From Lachnoclostridium sp. (lineage in GTDB: Bacteria > Bacillota_A > Clostridia > Lachnospirales > Lachnospiraceae), in the NCBI GenBank assembly GCA_015057755.1, contig SVDR01000070.1:1-10865 (forward strand): a stretch of 10,865 bases of DNA. Direction: 5' to 3'. Shown here piece after piece: positions 1 through 7,975 of the stretch (positions within the stretch are counted from its first letter, which is position 1; each line of letters opens with the position of its first letter). The translations under genes and the position numbers were made by a program. A model generated the notes under the pieces. The model was not told the origin of the DNA and searched no databases. It saw nothing but the letters and a program-made list of their open reading frames with translations.

Positions 1-7
1 CAAATGC

Positions 8-38
8 TTTTATCGCGACCGACTACAGTCGGATAAAA
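8..38. repeat. Imperfect palindrome downstream of dnaJ
   Basis: CCGACT (19-24) and AGTCGG (27-32) form a near-perfect palindrome around two bases. TTTTAT (8-13) and ATAAAA (33-38) extend the pairing across a five-base bulge. Neither strand has the T-run expected of an intrinsic terminator directly after the stem, so I do not call it one. The stretch 1-136 beyond the dnaJ stop holds no gene I can support. It also has a small 6-bp inverted repeat overlapping the dnaJ stop (130-135 with 142-147) and an AT-only repeat (75-81 with 97-103). Confidence 0.4.
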
Positions 39-136
39 TCGCATCGAAGCAAAGGTAGTCAACCGTATTTGGAGATAGTATGGTTTTTCTACAGATATAC
101 TATTTTATTTGCTCAATTAAATCCACACTTTACAGC

Positions 137-1303
137 TTACTCTGTAAACTTACTGAAGAAGCCCTTCTTTTTCTTTTTCTCATCATCCTGCTCGGAGGAA
201 ATGCCATTCATCGCATCATCGAAGCGTCTGAGTGCCTCTTTCTGCTCCTCTGTCAGCTTCTCCGGAACCGTGATCACAAGGGTTACGTAGTGATCGCCAC
301 GGACATTTTTATTTCTGAGCGTCGGAACACCTTTGCGGGCCAGACGTACTTTTGTATCAGTCTGTGTTCCCGGTTTTACCTCATACTCCACATCGCCATC
401 TACGGTCTTAATGCGGATTGTTCCGCCAAGAGCTGCTGTTGCAAAGGAAATCGGAACTGTGGAGAAAATGGTTGTATCCTGACGTTTGAAAATCGGATGT
501 CTGGATACTGTTACCTCTACCAGCAGATCGCCGCGTTCACCGCCATTTACACCTGGCTCGCCCTTACCTGCAATACGGATGCTCTGACCATTGTCAATAC
601 CGGCCGGAATGGTAACCTGAATGGTCTTTTTCTTGGAAATAAATCCGGTTCCATAACAATCGGAACACTTTTCTTTTACGATCTTACCGGTTCCGCGACA
701 ATCCGGACAAGTCTGCACGTTCTGAACCTGACCGAAGAAGGACTGCTGTGTATAAACGATCTTACCTTTACCGTTACACTTTGTACATGTGACCGGACTT
801 GTTCCCGGCTTCGCACCTGTACCATGACATGTTGTACATTCTTCTTTTAATGTCAGCTCCAGTTCTTTTGTACAGCCAAAAATTGCTTCCTCAAATGTTA
901 CCCGTACGCCGGCTCTCACATTTGCACCGCGCATCGGACCATTGCTCGCGCTTCTGCTGTAGCTTCTTCCGCCGCCAAAAAGATCTCCGAAAATATCTCC
1001 GAAAATATCTCCCATATCGCCGCTGAAATCAAAACCGCCGAAGCCGCCTGCACCGCCAGCACCGCCACCCTGCTCAAATGCAGCATGGCCAAACTGATCA
1101 TACATTTTTCTCTTTTCCGGATCACTTAAAATTCCATATGCCTCAGAAGCCTCTTTGAATTTTGCTTCTGCTTCCGCATCGCCCGGGTTTGCATCCGGAT
1201 GGTACTTTTTTGCCAGAACTCTGTATGCTTTTTTCAATGCAGCATCATCTGCATCCTTTGACACACCGAGGACTTCATAATAATCTCTCTTGCTTTCTGC
1301 CAT
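137..1303 (-). CDS. dnaJ: Chaperone protein DnaJ (Hsp40)
   Basis: Cytoplasmic co-chaperone that binds unfolded proteins, delivers them to DnaK and stimulates DnaK ATPase. The 388-residue product has the full type I layout. A J domain (about 5-70) carries the HPD motif at 35-37. A Gly/Phe region (about 79-112) contains repeated GDIF units. Four CxxCxGxG zinc modules start near C156, C173, C199 and C213, giving two zinc sites. C-terminal substrate-binding domains follow. I start at ATG 1303, with GAAAGG upstream at about 10 bases. A TTG six codons earlier overlaps that ribosome site and adds residues unlike the family. It is the last gene of the hrcA operon seen here, 106 bases after dnaK. The tail is unusual: five lysines (376-380) and then GFFSKFTE, shorter than the usual DnaJ C-terminal FF helix. 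The identification is certain. Confidence 0.98.
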   Translation of the reverse strand: MAESKRDYYEVLGVSKDADDAALKKAYRVLAKKYHPDANPGDAEAEAKFKEASEAYGILSDPEKRKMYDQFGHAAFEQGGGAGGAGGFGGFDFSGDMGDIFGDIFGDLFGGGRSYSRSASNGPMRGANVRAGVRVTFEEAIFGCTKELELTLKEECTTCHGTGAKPGTSPVTCTKCNGKGKIVYTQQSFFGQVQNVQTCPDCRGTGKIVKEKCSDCYGTGFISKKKTIQVTIPAGIDNGQSIRIAGKGEPGVNGGERGDLLVEVTVSRHPIFKRQDTTIFSTVPISFATAALGGTIRIKTVDGDVEYEVKPGTQTDTKVRLARKGVPTLRNKNVRGDHYVTLVITVPEKLTEEQKEALRRFDDAMNGISSEQDDEKKKKKGFFSKFTE

Positions 1304-1339
1304 TGTGGGTCTACCTTTCAAACTCTATGAACGCCCGAA

Positions 1340-1362
1340 AGAACGCCCATGTCGAGCGTTCT
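1340..1362 (-). repeat. Hairpin in the dnaK-dnaJ gap
   Basis: A perfect 7-bp inverted repeat, AGAACGC (1340-1346) and GCGTTCT (1356-1362), encloses a 9-base loop. It sits in the 106-base gap between dnaK and dnaJ. GAACGCCC is also repeated directly at 1329-1336 and 1341-1348. Read on the minus strand, the stem is not followed by a T-run, so it does not look like a terminator. A role in RNA processing or in lowering dnaJ relative to dnaK is possible but only inferred. Confidence 0.4.
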
Positions 1363-1409
1363 CCGGTTCTATCACTTAATTAGATTTCAATTTGTCAGTC
1401 GGTCAGCAA

Positions 1410-3290
<1,881 letters not shown>

Positions 3291-3297
3291 TCAATTG

Positions 3298-3918
3298 TTA
3301 GTTTGCTACCTGCACCATGCTGTGGCGGATCACAGAATCGCGATAAGTATAACCTTTCTGGAACTCTGCTGCCACAATGTTCTCACCGAGATTTTCATCA
3401 TCTGTATGCATTACTGCATTATGGAAATTCGGATCAAACTCTTTTCCCACTGCTTCGATCGGTTTCACGCCAATGTCTTCCAGTGTCTTCATCAACTGTT
3501 TGTAGATCTTCTCCATGCCATCCTCGACCGGAGTTCCCTTCATATCTTCCGGGATTGCCGCAAGACCTCTCTCAAAATTATCCACAACCGGAAGAATCTT
3601 GGAGATCACATCTTTTACACCAATCTCGTACATCGCTGACTTCTCTTTTTCTGTACGCTTACGGAAGTTATCAAACTCTGCCATATTGCGTTTCAGTCTG
3701 TCTGTCAGTTCTTCGATCTGAGTATCTCTCGGATCTTTTTTCTTGGAGAAGAATCCTTTCTTCTCTTTTTTCCCTTCGGCTCCTTCTTCTGTCTCCGCCG
3801 CGGATTCCTCTGCAGCAGTTTCTTCTGCAGTTTCCTCTGCCGCCTCAGCAGTTTCCGGAGTCTCCGTTTCTTTTACATCTTCTTCAAGGTTTCCCTTTTC
3901 TAAGTCTTTTTCTGCCAC
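3298..3918 (-). CDS. grpE: Nucleotide exchange factor GrpE
   Basis: Dimeric cytoplasmic factor that releases ADP from DnaK. The 206-residue product has a very acidic, low-complexity N terminus rich in Glu, Ala and Thr (about 1-49). A basic-aromatic patch follows, KKEKKGFFSKKK (50-61). A long coiled-coil helix covers about 65-100, then comes the conserved C-terminal beta head. The head carries the family signature: FDPNFHNAVMHTDD near 161-174, then ENIVAAEFQKGY and YRDSVIRHSMVQV to the end. The start is GTG at 3918, with GAAAGG overlapping the end of hrcA. The gap to hrcA is 22 bases, so the two are surely co-transcribed. The basic-aromatic patch resembles the last residues of DnaJ in the same operon. 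The identification is certain; the exact start is slightly less so, because the acidic N terminus is poorly conserved. Confidence 0.97.
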   Translation of the reverse strand: MAEKDLEKGNLEEDVKETETPETAEAAEETAEETAAEESAAETEEGAEGKKEKKGFFSKKKDPRDTQIEELTDRLKRNMAEFDNFRKRTEKEKSAMYEIGVKDVISKILPVVDNFERGLAAIPEDMKGTPVEDGMEKIYKQLMKTLEDIGVKPIEAVGKEFDPNFHNAVMHTDDENLGENIVAAEFQKGYTYRDSVIRHSMVQVAN

Positions 3919-3940
3919 TTGAAATCTTTACCTTTCAATT

Positions 3941-4972
3941 TTATTGGTTAAAAGTATCATTTAACTGCGAAACAAGAGTTCGCAGAGTGCTTACTACCTT
4001 TTCGTAATCCATTCGCTTTGGTCCGATGATACCGATGGTTCCGCGAAGTCCGTCACCGAGGACATAGGTCGCAGTTACCACACTGCAGTCCTTCATGGAC
4101 TGGATCGGTGTCTCATCTCCGATATAAACCTGAATCTGTGAATCAGACGCTGCCGGAAGCTGTTTATCATCAAACAAGCCCTTTAACAGCTCCTTCTGCT
4201 CCAGTGTATTCAGAAGCTGGCTGGCTTTCTGCGTATCAGAAAGCTCCGGATATTTGAAAATGTTGGTCGCGCCGCTGGTATAGATTTGAAGATCTGCGTC
4301 CTGTGCCTGAATCGCCTCTGAGACTTCGTTGAGCACCAGTTCGATTACCTGTTTGTGTATACCAGCCTGCTCTTTCAGCTTCGAGATCATACCCAGATTG
4401 ATCTCCTGGATCGTCAAACCATTCAGACTGTTGTTAAGCAGAATGTTGAGGTTCAATACGTCCTCATTTGTCAGATCCTCTTCCAGATTTACGAAGGAGT
4501 TTCGAATAATGTTGCCTTCCACCACCACAACGATCAGAAGTTTTTTCTCTTCTACTCTGGAAAGCTGGATGAATTTCAGCTTTGTCAGATGGGAAGTCGG
4601 TCCGCTGATCATCGTCGCATAATTGGTGTTGGCCGCCAGAATCTGGGCCATATGCTTCAAAAGAAGTTCCACACGGTCCACCCTCTGGATCATGAGCTCC
4701 TGAATCTCATTGACCTCACTCTCCTTCTCGCGGATAATCTGGTCAACATAGAAGCGATATCCTTTATCGGAAGGAATTCGTCCCGCTGAAGTATGCGGCT
4801 GGATGATATATCCCATCTCTTCCAGATCAGACATCTCATTTCGGATCGTTGCAGAGCTTAACTTCAGATCCGAATACTTGGAGATGGTTCTTGAACCAAC
4901 CGGCTCACCTGTTTCCAAATACGTCTGGATAATTGCTTTTAATATTTTTTCTTTTCTCGCATCCAGCTCCAC
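3941..4972 (-). CDS. hrcA: Heat-inducible transcription repressor HrcA
   Basis: Repressor of class I heat-shock genes. In the known system it binds CIRCE as a dimer, depends on GroE for folding, and is inactivated when heat stress occupies the chaperonin. The 343-residue length is normal. A winged-helix DNA-binding domain occupies about 1-77: the recognition region LSSATIRNEMSDLEEMGYI is at 38-56 and the HrcA hallmark HTSAGRIPSDKGYRFYVD at 60-77. The rest is the dimerisation and regulatory domain. Translation starts at GTG 4972, preceded by a strong AGAGGTGAGG-type ribosome site. It is the first gene of the operon, and the CIRCE element lies 21 bases upstream of its start, so HrcA very likely represses its own operon. 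Confidence 0.98.
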   Translation of the reverse strand: MELDARKEKILKAIIQTYLETGEPVGSRTISKYSDLKLSSATIRNEMSDLEEMGYIIQPHTSAGRIPSDKGYRFYVDQIIREKESEVNEIQELMIQRVDRVELLLKHMAQILAANTNYATMISGPTSHLTKLKFIQLSRVEEKKLLIVVVVEGNIIRNSFVNLEEDLTNEDVLNLNILLNNSLNGLTIQEINLGMISKLKEQAGIHKQVIELVLNEVSEAIQAQDADLQIYTSGATNIFKYPELSDTQKASQLLNTLEQKELLKGLFDDKQLPAASDSQIQVYIGDETPIQSMKDCSVVTATYVLGDGLRGTIGIIGPKRMDYEKVVSTLRTLVSQLNDTFNQ

Positions 4973-4993
4973 AACCTCACCTCTTTCGTTTTA

Positions 4994-5020
4994 TTAGCAC
5001 TCTTTTCCGTGGAGTGCTAA
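4994..5020. promoter_or_regulatory. CIRCE operator (HrcA binding site)
   Basis: TTAGCACTC (4994-5002), nine bases, then GAGTGCTAA (5012-5020): an exact match to the CIRCE consensus with the canonical 9-base spacer. It lies just downstream of the -10 box of the hrcA promoter, around or after the predicted transcription start, in the hrcA leader. This is the usual place for HrcA to block initiation. No second CIRCE copy was found before grpE, dnaK or dnaJ. Confidence 0.98.
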
Positions 5021-5034
5021 CATTTACAGTTGTT

Positions 5035-5063
5035 ACTATATATCCAGAACCGCCATTTGTCAA
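5035..5063 (-). promoter_or_regulatory. Sigma-A promoter of the hrcA operon
   Basis: On the minus strand, -35 TTGACA (5058-5063) is followed after exactly 17 bases by -10 TATAGT (5035-5040). Transcription should start near 5028, so CIRCE falls at the beginning of the transcript. One transcript probably covers hrcA, grpE, dnaK and dnaJ. Confidence 0.9.
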
Positions 5064-5104
5064 GACTTTCTTTTTTATTTAAGACTTTTTTCATATTTAT
5101 AAAC

Positions 5105-5133
5105 GTGGCAATTCTGTGGCTCTCCCTGCCACA
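5105..5133. repeat. Inverted repeat in the hrcA / 3D-gene divergent region
   Basis: TGTGGC (5115-5120) and GCCACA (5128-5133) form a 6-bp stem with a 7-base loop. A second copy of the left arm, GTGGCA, is at 5105-5110. The group ends 13 bases upstream of the -35 box of the plus-strand 3D gene, where an operator could sit. It matches no operator I recognise. The rest of the divergent gap (4973-5232) holds the two promoters, CIRCE and AT-rich DNA. Confidence 0.35.
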
Positions 5134-5146
5134 TTGCTTCCAATTC

Positions 5147-5175
5147 TTGACATTTAATATATTTGTAAATATAAT
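5147..5175 (+). promoter_or_regulatory. Consensus sigma-A promoter of the first 3D-domain gene
   Basis: TTGACA (5147-5152), a 17-base spacer, then TATAAT (5170-5175): an exact match to the vegetative consensus in both boxes and spacing. A start near 5182 would give a leader of about 50 bases. TGTAAA-N5-TGAAAT (5164-5180) overlaps the -10 box and fits the WalR consensus TGTWAH-N5-TGTWAH at 11 of 12 positions; this may be chance in AT-rich DNA. Confidence 0.9.
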
Positions 5176-5232
5176 GAAATAAGTTATTAATCTTGAATCA
5201 TTTGTTTATTCCATACGATTGTGAGGTCAGAT

Positions 5233-6030
5233 ATGAAAAAAAGCCTACTCTGCCGTCTTGCAGCATTCGGCACTGCGCTCTTACTTTCTTTTATAACAAT
5301 GATCCCGGCGTTTGCAGCACAGATTTCCGGGCATCTTGACACAGTTACCGCAGATTCCATCACCGGCTGGGCATGGAATGCAGAAGTTCCGGAAGAGAGT
5401 GTCTCTGTAGAAATCGCCATTTCTTCCGACGAAGGTCCGGGAGCCAGTACATTTATTGCAACACAGGCACTTCTCCCGCGTGAAGATTTAAAAATCGCGC
5501 TGGGTTCCGAGAACCACAGCTTTTCCTGCCAGATTGACTGGTCCAAATTAAGCGGCGAGACTTTTACGGTCACAGCTGCTGCTATTTCCGGCGAAGAGAA
5601 GTTTCCGCTGATCGGTACTTATACGGTTCATAAATCTGATTTCATAACAGAAACACCGGCTGCAGTCTCCGAAGCTTCCGCTGACCTGATTCCGGAAGCC
5701 GTTCAAAATGCTGCCGCACAGGAAACGAAAGCCGTAGAACCGGGCGCATACCTCGGTGAGTTTAAGGCGACCGGCTACTGCAACTGCCAGAAATGCTCCG
5801 GCGGCTACACAAAGACTTACTCCGGTACGATCCCGAAAGCGAACCACACGATCTCTGCGGATCTGAACGTCTTCCCGATCGGAACCAAGCTTATCATTGA
5901 CGGTATTACTTATACTGTGGAAGATAAGGGAAGCAGCGTCAATGGCAATAAAGTCGATATTTTCTTTGCAACTCATGCAGAAGCCCTTGCCTTTGGCATG
6001 AAGACCGTAGACGTCTATGCGGCAAAATAA
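5233..6030 (+). CDS. Secreted 3D-domain (RlpA/MltA-like barrel) protein, paralog 1
   Basis: Predicted exported cell-wall protein of 265 residues. It has a signal peptide (basic start, hydrophobic core about 7-24, likely cut after AFA at 28). A beta-rich module (about 30-135) opens with ISGHLD and contains GWAW at 45-48. A Pro/Ala/Glu-rich linker covers about 138-172. A C-terminal 3D domain carries a Cys cluster, C183, C185 and C188, in GYCNCQKC, and the three domain aspartates at D210, D231 and D242. 3D domains share the double-psi barrel of MltA-type lytic transglycosylases and occur in YocH- and YabE-like wall proteins, so a peptidoglycan role is likely but the reaction is inferred. ATG 5233 is used because GAGG precedes it by six bases; an upstream in-frame GTG (5221) is less suitable. 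Around D231 the sequence DKGSSVNG departs from the usual DTGG-type loop. I do not know a family name for the N-terminal module. Confidence 0.88.
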   Translation: MKKSLLCRLAAFGTALLLSFITMIPAFAAQISGHLDTVTADSITGWAWNAEVPEESVSVEIAISSDEGPGASTFIATQALLPREDLKIALGSENHSFSCQIDWSKLSGETFTVTAAAISGEEKFPLIGTYTVHKSDFITETPAAVSEASADLIPEAVQNAAAQETKAVEPGAYLGEFKATGYCNCQKCSGGYTKTYSGTIPKANHTISADLNVFPIGTKLIIDGITYTVEDKGSSVNGNKVDIFFATHAEALAFGMKTVDVYAAK

Positions 6031-6055
6031 AACCTAAACAAAGATAAGATCATTC

Positions 6056-6112
6056 ATCCCCCACATCAGGCTGTTTTAAATCACAAAAAGTCCTGTTTTG
6101 GGGGATTTTTTT
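6056..6112 (+). terminator. Intrinsic terminator after 3D paralog 1
   Basis: ATCCCCC (6056-6062) pairs with GGGGGAT (6100-6106), with an inner CAGG (6067-6070) / CCTG (6092-6095) helix across a small internal loop. A run of seven T follows (6106-6112). It separates the two paralogs into independent transcription units. Confidence 0.88.
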
Positions 6113-6154
6113 GTGTTTTTCCCCACTTTCTCCCCACCTTTTTTCGTTAAGGGC

Positions 6155-6183
6155 TTGACAAATGCTGTTTTTCATGCTAAAAA
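6155..6183 (+). promoter_or_regulatory. Promoter of the second 3D-domain gene
   Basis: -35 TTGACA (6155-6160), 17 bases, then a weaker -10 TAAAAA (6178-6183). The predicted start near 6190 falls at the first base of the leader inverted repeat. An alternative promoter, TTGTTA (6211-6216), 17 bases, TTTAAT (6234-6239), is possible and would overlap the WalR-like box. CCCCAC occurs twice, 11 bases apart (6121 and 6132), upstream of the -35. Confidence 0.65.
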
Positions 6184-6190
6184 TCTACTT

Positions 6191-6257
6191 GTTTCCAAGT
6201 TGTTACATTTTTGTTACAAATCAATCATACTTTTTTAATAGTTTAAAACTTGGAAAC
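6191..6257 (+). repeat. 11-bp inverted repeat in the leader of 3D paralog 2
   Basis: GTTTCCAAGTT (6191-6201) and AACTTGGAAAC (6247-6257) are perfect reverse complements separated by 45 bases. The right arm ends directly before the ribosome site (GGAAAGGA, 6258-6265) without covering it. If transcription starts near 6190, the mRNA would begin with this stem. Such 5'-terminal hairpins are known to protect some Firmicute mRNAs from 5'-end decay. The folding and role are inferred. Confidence 0.7.
6201..6217 (+). promoter_or_regulatory. WalR (YycF)-type box upstream of 3D paralog 2
   Basis: TGTTAC (6201-6206), five bases, TGTTAC (6212-6217): an exact match to the published WalR consensus TGTWAH-N5-TGTWAH. 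WalRK is the essential wall-homeostasis two-component system of Firmicutes, and the 3D-domain gene yocH of Bacillus subtilis is a WalR target. Downstream of the TTGACA/TAAAAA promoter the box would favour repression. Next to the alternative promoter it could activate. Confidence 0.6.
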
Positions 6258-6276
6258 GGAAAGGATATTTTTAATC

Positions 6277-6984
6277 ATGAAAAGAACAAGACTACTGGCT
6301 GCTGCTTTACTGGCAATGCTCTTCACAATGTTGCATGCAGCCTGCGCCTTCGCGAATACTACAGTCAACGGTCATCTGGACAGCATCTCCGGAAACGCAG
6401 TTGCCGGCTGGCTCTGGGATTCCGCTGATCCGGAAGTATCTCAGACCATTACGGTTACTGTAACAGACAACGCTACCGGCGAGATCGTTTCTACAGAGAC
6501 TAAAGAAGCAAACGAATACCGTGCAGATCTTGAAGCTGCTGAGATCGGTACCGGTAACTACGGATTCCATGTCGGAATCGAGTGGGACACTCTTCCGGAA
6601 GCGCACTACACAGTAAGCCTCTCCTGCGGTGATGTGACAATTCCACAGACACTTCATCATTCAACAGCTCCTGTGGCCGAACATGGCAGCCTGATTCCGC
6701 TGGGCACCTTTAAGACAACAGCTTACTGTCCGTGCTATCAGTGCTCCGAAGGCTGGGGTCGTCAGACCAGCTCCGGCGCTCTTGCAACTGCAAACTACAC
6801 GGTCGCAGTTGACAAACGTGTCATCCCGATGGGAACAAGACTTCTGATCAACGGTAAAGAATACGTTGCACAGGACGTCGGCGGCGGCGTAAAAGGCAAC
6901 CACATTGATATTTACTTTAATACACACGGTGAAACAAGAGAACATGGCGTAAGAAACGCAGAGGTGTTCATCATCCAGTCTTAA
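6277..6984 (+). CDS. Secreted 3D-domain (RlpA/MltA-like barrel) protein, paralog 2
   Basis: A 235-residue exported protein built like its upstream neighbour. The signal peptide has hydrophobic residues about 6-22 and a likely cut after AFA at 26. A beta-rich module (about 28-130) has VNGHLDS and GWLW signatures. The C-terminal 3D domain has the Cys cluster C151, C153 and C156 in AYCPCYQC. Its aspartates D179, D200 and D211 have the same 21- and 11-residue spacing as in paralog 1. The long Pro/Ala/Glu linker of paralog 1 is missing. The active-loop region (VIPMGT, then QDVGGGVKGNHIDIY) is closer to the family norm. ATG 6277 follows AAGGA by 11 bases; an earlier in-frame TTG (6250) would start inside the leader stem. 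Its own promoter, WalR-type box and terminator suggest separate control linked to wall growth. A peptidoglycan-active role is likely; the exact activity is unproven. Confidence 0.88.
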   Translation: MKRTRLLAAALLAMLFTMLHAACAFANTTVNGHLDSISGNAVAGWLWDSADPEVSQTITVTVTDNATGEIVSTETKEANEYRADLEAAEIGTGNYGFHVGIEWDTLPEAHYTVSLSCGDVTIPQTLHHSTAPVAEHGSLIPLGTFKTTAYCPCYQCSEGWGRQTSSGALATANYTVAVDKRVIPMGTRLLINGKEYVAQDVGGGVKGNHIDIYFNTHGETREHGVRNAEVFIIQS

Positions 6985-7001
6985 TACCGAATCGCAACAG
7001 T

Positions 7002-7036
7002 AAGGCGTACCCTTTTAATACCGGGTACGCCTTTTT
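7002..7036 (+). terminator. Terminator between convergent 3D gene and motor operon
   Basis: AAGGCGTACCC (7002-7012) and its exact complement (7023-7033) form an 11-bp stem with a 10-base loop, followed on the plus strand by five T (7032-7036). It ends one base before the stop codon of the convergent motor gene. On the minus strand the downstream tract is only TTACTGTT, so it may end that transcript less efficiently. Confidence 0.9.
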
Positions 7037-7975
7037 CTACTCTTGATTTAAAAGATTTGATATTTTATTGATCATCTCGTCCTCTTTCAGACGGAACTTG
7101 ATCTCCACACGCCTGGAGGCATCCATGTCCACTTCCATGGTTCCAGGACCGTATTCGTTATAGATCGGATCACTGAAAGAACGTCCATTAACAGTCAGCA
7201 GACTCTGCAATCTCGAAATATCCTCCGAAGACAATCCATTGTCCGGGTTCATGCAGAAATTCGCCACTGCATTGGCACGGTTATAAGAGAGGTTCATATT
7301 GCTTTCATATGTACCTTTTGTGTCTGTATGTCCTTCTATGATGATCTCCGCTATGTAAGAGCGATATTCCGGCTGCAGCAGCACGCCCAAATACATCGGT
7401 ATTATATCCTGCAGAGATTCTTTACTCTCTACGGTCAGGTTTGCGCTTCCAAAAGCAAACAACACATCGGATGAGAATGTAATGGAACCGGTCTGCGGGT
7501 CTACGCTCATACTGGAATTATTGAATCGATCCTGTAATTCTCCAATGATATCTGTTCGGATACCTACAATATCCTGAAGCTCATTTCGTGTCGCCTCTAG
7601 TTCGTCCATTGTAAACTGCATTGCCGCATTCGCCTCAGCCAGTTCAGCCATTGCATTTTCAATTTCCAAATATGCCGCGTCCAGTTCTTCCTGAGTCTTC
7701 GCCGCAGAATCATAAGCGATCTGAAGCTCTGTCAGGGAATTGGCCAGCTCTTTGTTGGAGGCTTCAATTTCTTTCCGGAACTGTTCCAGCTCAATCTGCG
7801 CAAGATTTAACTCCTGCTGCGTGCGTTCCAGATCCGTCGTCTTCTGTCTATAAATCATCAGCGTAATGGCAATAATCAATATGAAGATCAGCAAAAGTGC
7901 CGCCATCATATCAGAGAAGGATTGCCAATAGCTTGGTTCTTCAAAAGCGGCTTTTCTTCTACGATTATTTTTCAT
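7037..7975 (-). CDS. MotB/ZorB-like motor protein with OmpA peptidoglycan-binding domain
   Basis: Predicted stator partner of the upstream MotA/ZorA-like protein. In this superfamily two such subunits sit inside a five-subunit ring and couple ion flow to rotation. The 312-residue product has a basic N terminus. A single membrane helix (about 21-42) opens with SFSDMMAALL, placing D22 where MotB has its essential ion-carrying Asp. A long Glu/Ala-rich coiled coil follows (about 43-135). The OmpA-like domain (about 155-298) has EGHTD at 214-218 (D218), the NLSYNRANAV helix with R233, and a closing SRRVEIKF. D218 and R233 correspond to residues that bind diaminopimelate in OmpA, so it should anchor to the wall. 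Its start overlaps the end of the upstream gene by 11 bases, with GAGGGA as ribosome site, so translation is coupled. There is no flagellar, Tol or Ton context and its job is unknown. Confidence 0.87.
   Translation of the reverse strand: MKNNRRRKAAFEEPSYWQSFSDMMAALLLIFILIIAITLMIYRQKTTDLERTQQELNLAQIELEQFRKEIEASNKELANSLTELQIAYDSAAKTQEELDAAYLEIENAMAELAEANAAMQFTMDELEATRNELQDIVGIRTDIIGELQDRFNNSSMSVDPQTGSITFSSDVLFAFGSANLTVESKESLQDIIPMYLGVLLQPEYRSYIAEIIIEGHTDTKGTYESNMNLSYNRANAVANFCMNPDNGLSSEDISRLQSLLTVNGRSFSDPIYNEYGPGTMEVDMDASRRVEIKFRLKEDEMINKISNLLNQE

Noticed and set aside
130..147. TTACAG/CTGTAA hairpin as dnaJ terminator
   Set aside because: It overlaps the stop codon, the stem is only 6 bp and AT-rich, and no T-run follows on the minus strand.
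80..850. Plus-strand open frame of 256 codons with GGAG before its ATG
   Set aside because: It lies almost entirely antisense to dnaJ, the translation is Cys- and Leu-rich with no domain, and dnaJ is unmistakable on the other strand.
985..1015. Tandem 12-base repeat in dnaJ
   Set aside because: It encodes the repeated GDIF units of the DnaJ Gly/Phe region, a normal family feature.
1304..1321. Longer DnaJ starting at TTG 1321
   Set aside because: It would overlap the GAAAGG ribosome site; ATG 1303 gives the usual short lead into the J domain.
5548..5976. Minus-strand open frame of 142 codons
   Set aside because: Antisense shadow of the 3D paralog 1 coding region, with no recognisable domain or ribosome site.
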